64,000 nucleotides of DNA from contig JAFUNC010000014.1 in assembly GCA_017473115.1 (NCBI GenBank), forward strand, positions 62,001-126,000, written 5' to 3'. This document shows, piece by piece, positions 61,748-64,000 of the stretch. The stretch's first letter is position 1. Each line of letters opens with the position of its first letter. Below the pieces are notes generated by a model. That model was not told the origin of the DNA. It worked only from the letters and a program-made list of their open reading frames with translations, and ran no database searches. The position numbers were made by a program, and so were the translations under genes. The stretch comes from Lachnospiraceae bacterium. Its GTDB lineage: Bacteria; Bacillota; Clostridia; Lachnospirales; Lachnospiraceae.

Positions 61748-63562
61748 TCATTCCGCAAACCCGTTAGAAATCTGCTCATAAATCGGCCAGTCTTCTCTGG
61801 TTAGAAATATATCTTCCCGCACATATACAAATTCTCTTGCGTAAATTGCATTGTATTTGTTGATACGATAACATACAAAAGCATATACCGGAACATAACG
61901 ATACTCATATACATCAAGTCCCATCATACCAAGCACTTCAGGATTACCGATAATCACTTCCGGATACCCCTGTTCTCCCAGTTCTCTAAGATATACAAGA
62001 CTTTCTTCTTCCGATAACATATCATGGTTTACATAACGATTATTTGCATCACCACCATTAAAATTATAAATATAATTTTCTTTGGTATCGGAATATGCAA
62101 GAATGTCTACGAAATTACACATTTTTGTATATTGATAATAATCTTCTGCCTTTAACTGCGGAATTTCCGTTGAAACCATATAACCGTCCTCTTCTTCGGA
62201 TATGTTTTCCGATTCCATAAGGACTACTTCTTCCACAGTACCCTTTTCTGCATAAGTCCATTGATTAATAATGCGACAATCCGTCAATTCGTACTCTTCC
62301 AACATAGCCGCCAACCCTTTGGCATACCACACCGGTAACTGAATATCATTTTTTACTGCCGTCACAGTCCAGAAAATGGACACTCCCAAAACAAGTACCG
62401 TAAAGAAATATCCTGTCTTTTTCCAAAAATCCGATACACTCTGATCTAATTTTTGCAAAAATTTCGGTAATACAATTTCTTTGGGTTGGTCATCGATGGC
62501 ACACCAGAATACAAAAAGTACAAACAAAGGAATAATACCGATATGATGATTATAAAAATATCCCAAAGCCGCATATCCTGCAAATGCAACATACGGTAAA
62601 ATTAAAATTGCTTTTTTACGGAATATATGCGCAGCAGTAATCATCACTACGTACAAAGCAAGCGAAATCATAATACACAATATGGTTGCATAGTCTGCCT
62701 GTACAATATAATCATACTGCTGCAACCTTCCGGTTAATGCAATATCGGACAATAACGCGTCCGCCGGCAAAACAAGGAATGTGTAGATCAGGCATCTTAT
62801 TTTCGAGAAATCAACCACTCGCACCTGTGCAAACGCATTGTCTGCAGGCCAGATCAAGGTAAGTATACCGACTGCCAACATTAACATGGTAAATAACAAC
62901 CAGGTTCTGGAATCCTTTACTGCCTTTTGGATAAAATCCTTTCCTTTTAATTCTTTGATAATTTCAACCGTCCAAATTACACAGAGTACACCCGCAAACA
63001 GAATACCGTATGCGCTACTCACACAAAGCAGGAACAGCGCCGCAAGATAACGGGCCGGTTTCTTATTTCTTTCCTTATAAAACATCGCCGCCAAAACAAA
63101 TCCGAGAAACATCATGGAATAAGGCCGGCAAATTACCGTATACTGATAAAACAAATAATAACTGAACGGTATCAGACAACGAATCCATTTTTTGAATGGA
63201 GCCTTAAAAATCACCAAAAAAGCCGCAATTGCAGAAAATAACAACGTCGGAATACGAAGTCCGATCTCCATCGGCACACCGGTCTTTGCAAAAATCGAAA
63301 GAAGCAATGTCCAAATGGGCGGATGTCCTTCATAATGCGGCAATGTAAAAATCATTTCACCGAAAGATGCATCCGATGCCACCATCCATGCCTGTATTTC
63401 ATCATACCAGGGTTCGTGATATACAAACATCACAACGGATAAAATCAAAAATACCCCAAAGGCTGTGATTTCCACCAAGTACTTGGGCACATTCATTTTA
63501 CTTGACTTTGTCTGCTGTTCACTCCCCGTTTGCATGGTTTTATTCAAATTCTCTGCCTGCAT
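61748..63562 (-). CDS. GT-C-like polytopic membrane protein, paralogue 2
   Basis: 604 residues. The same layout as its neighbour: YHEPWYDEIQAWMVASDASF, HYEGHPPIWTLLLSIFAKTG and GVPMEIGLRIPTLLFSA closely match paralogue 1, showing a tandem duplication. About ten membrane helices and a C-terminal soluble domain (about 420-600). Likely a cell-surface glycosyltransferase or related enzyme; the pair are probably co-transcribed from the promoter just upstream. Confidence 0.72.
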   Translation of the reverse strand: MQAENLNKTMQTGSEQQTKSSKMNVPKYLVEITAFGVFLILSVVMFVYHEPWYDEIQAWMVASDASFGEMIFTLPHYEGHPPIWTLLLSIFAKTGVPMEIGLRIPTLLFSAIAAFLVIFKAPFKKWIRCLIPFSYYLFYQYTVICRPYSMMFLGFVLAAMFYKERNKKPARYLAALFLLCVSSAYGILFAGVLCVIWTVEIIKELKGKDFIQKAVKDSRTWLLFTMLMLAVGILTLIWPADNAFAQVRVVDFSKIRCLIYTFLVLPADALLSDIALTGRLQQYDYIVQADYATILCIMISLALYVVMITAAHIFRKKAILILPYVAFAGYAALGYFYNHHIGIIPLFVLFVFWCAIDDQPKEIVLPKFLQKLDQSVSDFWKKTGYFFTVLVLGVSIFWTVTAVKNDIQLPVWYAKGLAAMLEEYELTDCRIINQWTYAEKGTVEEVVLMESENISEEEDGYMVSTEIPQLKAEDYYQYTKMCNFVDILAYSDTKENYIYNFNGGDANNRYVNHDMLSEEESLVYLRELGEQGYPEVIIGNPEVLGMMGLDVYEYRYVPVYAFVCYRINKYNAIYAREFVYVREDIFLTREDWPIYEQISNGFAE

Positions 63563-63602
63563 ATTGTTTCCTCACATATCTTTTATAATTATTAACAGAC
63601 CC

Positions 63603-63631
63603 ATTATAGCGAATTTAGTCTTAAAATGCAA
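63603..63631 (-). promoter_or_regulatory. sigma-A promoter of the GT-C-like gene pair
   Basis: Minus strand TTGCAT (63631-63626), 17 bases, TATAAT (63608-63603), about 40 bases before the ATG at 63562. It abuts the terminator of the upstream gene. Confidence 0.7.
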
Positions 63632-63664
63632 TAAAAGGAACTGTCCGCAAACAGTTCCTTTTAT
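63631..63664 (-). terminator. intrinsic terminator after the right-edge gene
   Basis: A perfect 14-base inverted repeat: ATAAAAGGAACTGT (63631-63644) and ACAGTTCCTTTTAT (63651-63664) with a six-base loop. Confidence 0.88.
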
Positions 63665-63686
63665 AATACTTAAAAAATATTTCTAA

Positions 63687-64000
63687 TTACCACAATGACG
63701 CAACCGGTGCATAAGAACTACCACCCGCATAATTAGCAAAACTTCCGTTTGCGGTCTGTCCGGCGGTACTCTGTACTACAACTGCCATATCAAATACAAC
63801 ATCATAAGTTGCAGTTGCATCTGCCGAAGATACACCAATCATACATGCCATTCTCATATCGCCGTTATTGGATGCTGTGGTTGCCGCTGCGGCATCGTTA
63901 CCCTGCATAATAGATAAATCACCGGTTAACGGGTCAATTCTGACACCAATCATATATTTCGGTTGATCCAATACCTGCTTACAATCCAATGTAGACGCAG
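63687..64000 (-). CDS. C-terminal part of an unknown, Ala/Thr/Ser-rich protein
   Basis: The frame is open from the right edge (first codons read AST LDCK) to a stop at 63687, so about 103 C-terminal residues are visible and the start lies outside. It is rich in Ala, Thr, Ser, Gly and Asp (NDAAAATTASNNGDMRMACM) and ends YAPVASLW. It looks like part of an exported or surface protein or a structural subunit; I do not recognise the family. A strong terminator follows. Confidence 0.6.
   Translation of the reverse strand, partial: ASTLDCKQVLDQPKYMIGVRIDPLTGDLSIMQGNDAAAATTASNNGDMRMACMIGVSSADATATYDVVFDMAVVVQSTAGQTANGSFANYAGGSSYAPVASLW

Noticed and set aside
1-64000. CRISPR arrays, tRNA or rRNA genes, insertion sequences, prophage
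   Set aside because: No regularly spaced repeats, cloverleaf sequences, transposases with terminal repeats or phage genes were recognised on reading either strand.

Overview
The window reads as low-GC Bacillota, class Clostridia, most likely a motile Lachnospiraceae (Roseburia, Butyrivibrio or Lachnospira-like). The evidence is gene content and order only: topA-codY-flgB synteny, a FliY-type switch, CheC/CheD, a Flp/Tad locus with a DUF5702-type protein, and YhgA/Rpn-like and fused ABC-2/CPBP genes. Almost every gene lies on the minus strand, so the region is transcribed from high to low coordinates. No tRNA, rRNA, CRISPR array or insertion sequence was seen.

Layout from high to low coordinates. 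64000-59956: the 3' end of an unknown exported-looking protein, then two tandem paralogous polytopic GT-C-like membrane proteins. 59785-56813: topA and codY. 56442-56812: a 371-bp control region with a sigma-D-type promoter, hairpins and a sigma-A promoter. 56441-30596: the first part of a fla/che operon: flgBC, fliEFGHIJ, a MotE/YlxF-like gene, fliK, flgD, a TIGR02530-type gene, flgE, flbD, motAB, fliLM, fliY, cheY, fliOPQR, flhBAFG and a PilZ gene. A plus-strand ferritin-like gene (29130-30473) then interrupts the operon. 28841-19923: the second part: a damaged cheB, then cheA, cheW, cheC, cheD, a small membrane protein, sigD, fapA, a small hydrophilic protein, a SwrB-like protein and an MltG-like domain protein. 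Flagellin, FliD, FlgK/L, FlgM and CheR are not in the window.

19697-8955: a YhgA/Rpn-like gene and a lipoprotein, each with a good sigma-A promoter; the ylxM-ffh-rpsP-khpA operon; then a membrane-bound beta-lactamase-fold protein that has lost its catalytic residues, upstream of rimM-trmD and a NatA/NatB-type exporter. 8924-1: a Tad (Flp) pilus operon (tadZ, cpaF, tadB, tadC, flp, TadE-like, DUF5702-like, TadE-like) running off the left edge and divergent from a small XRE-type regulator.

Points most worth following: (1) three palindromic operators exactly 25 bp apart across the tad/regulator promoters; (2) two near-identical sigma-D promoters, one before flgB and followed by a possible terminated small RNA, one inside the operon before fliK; (3) the fla/che operon split by a ferritin-like gene next to a cheB lacking its receiver domain and an in-frame start; (4) the pseudo-beta-lactamase in the ribosome-maturation cluster.
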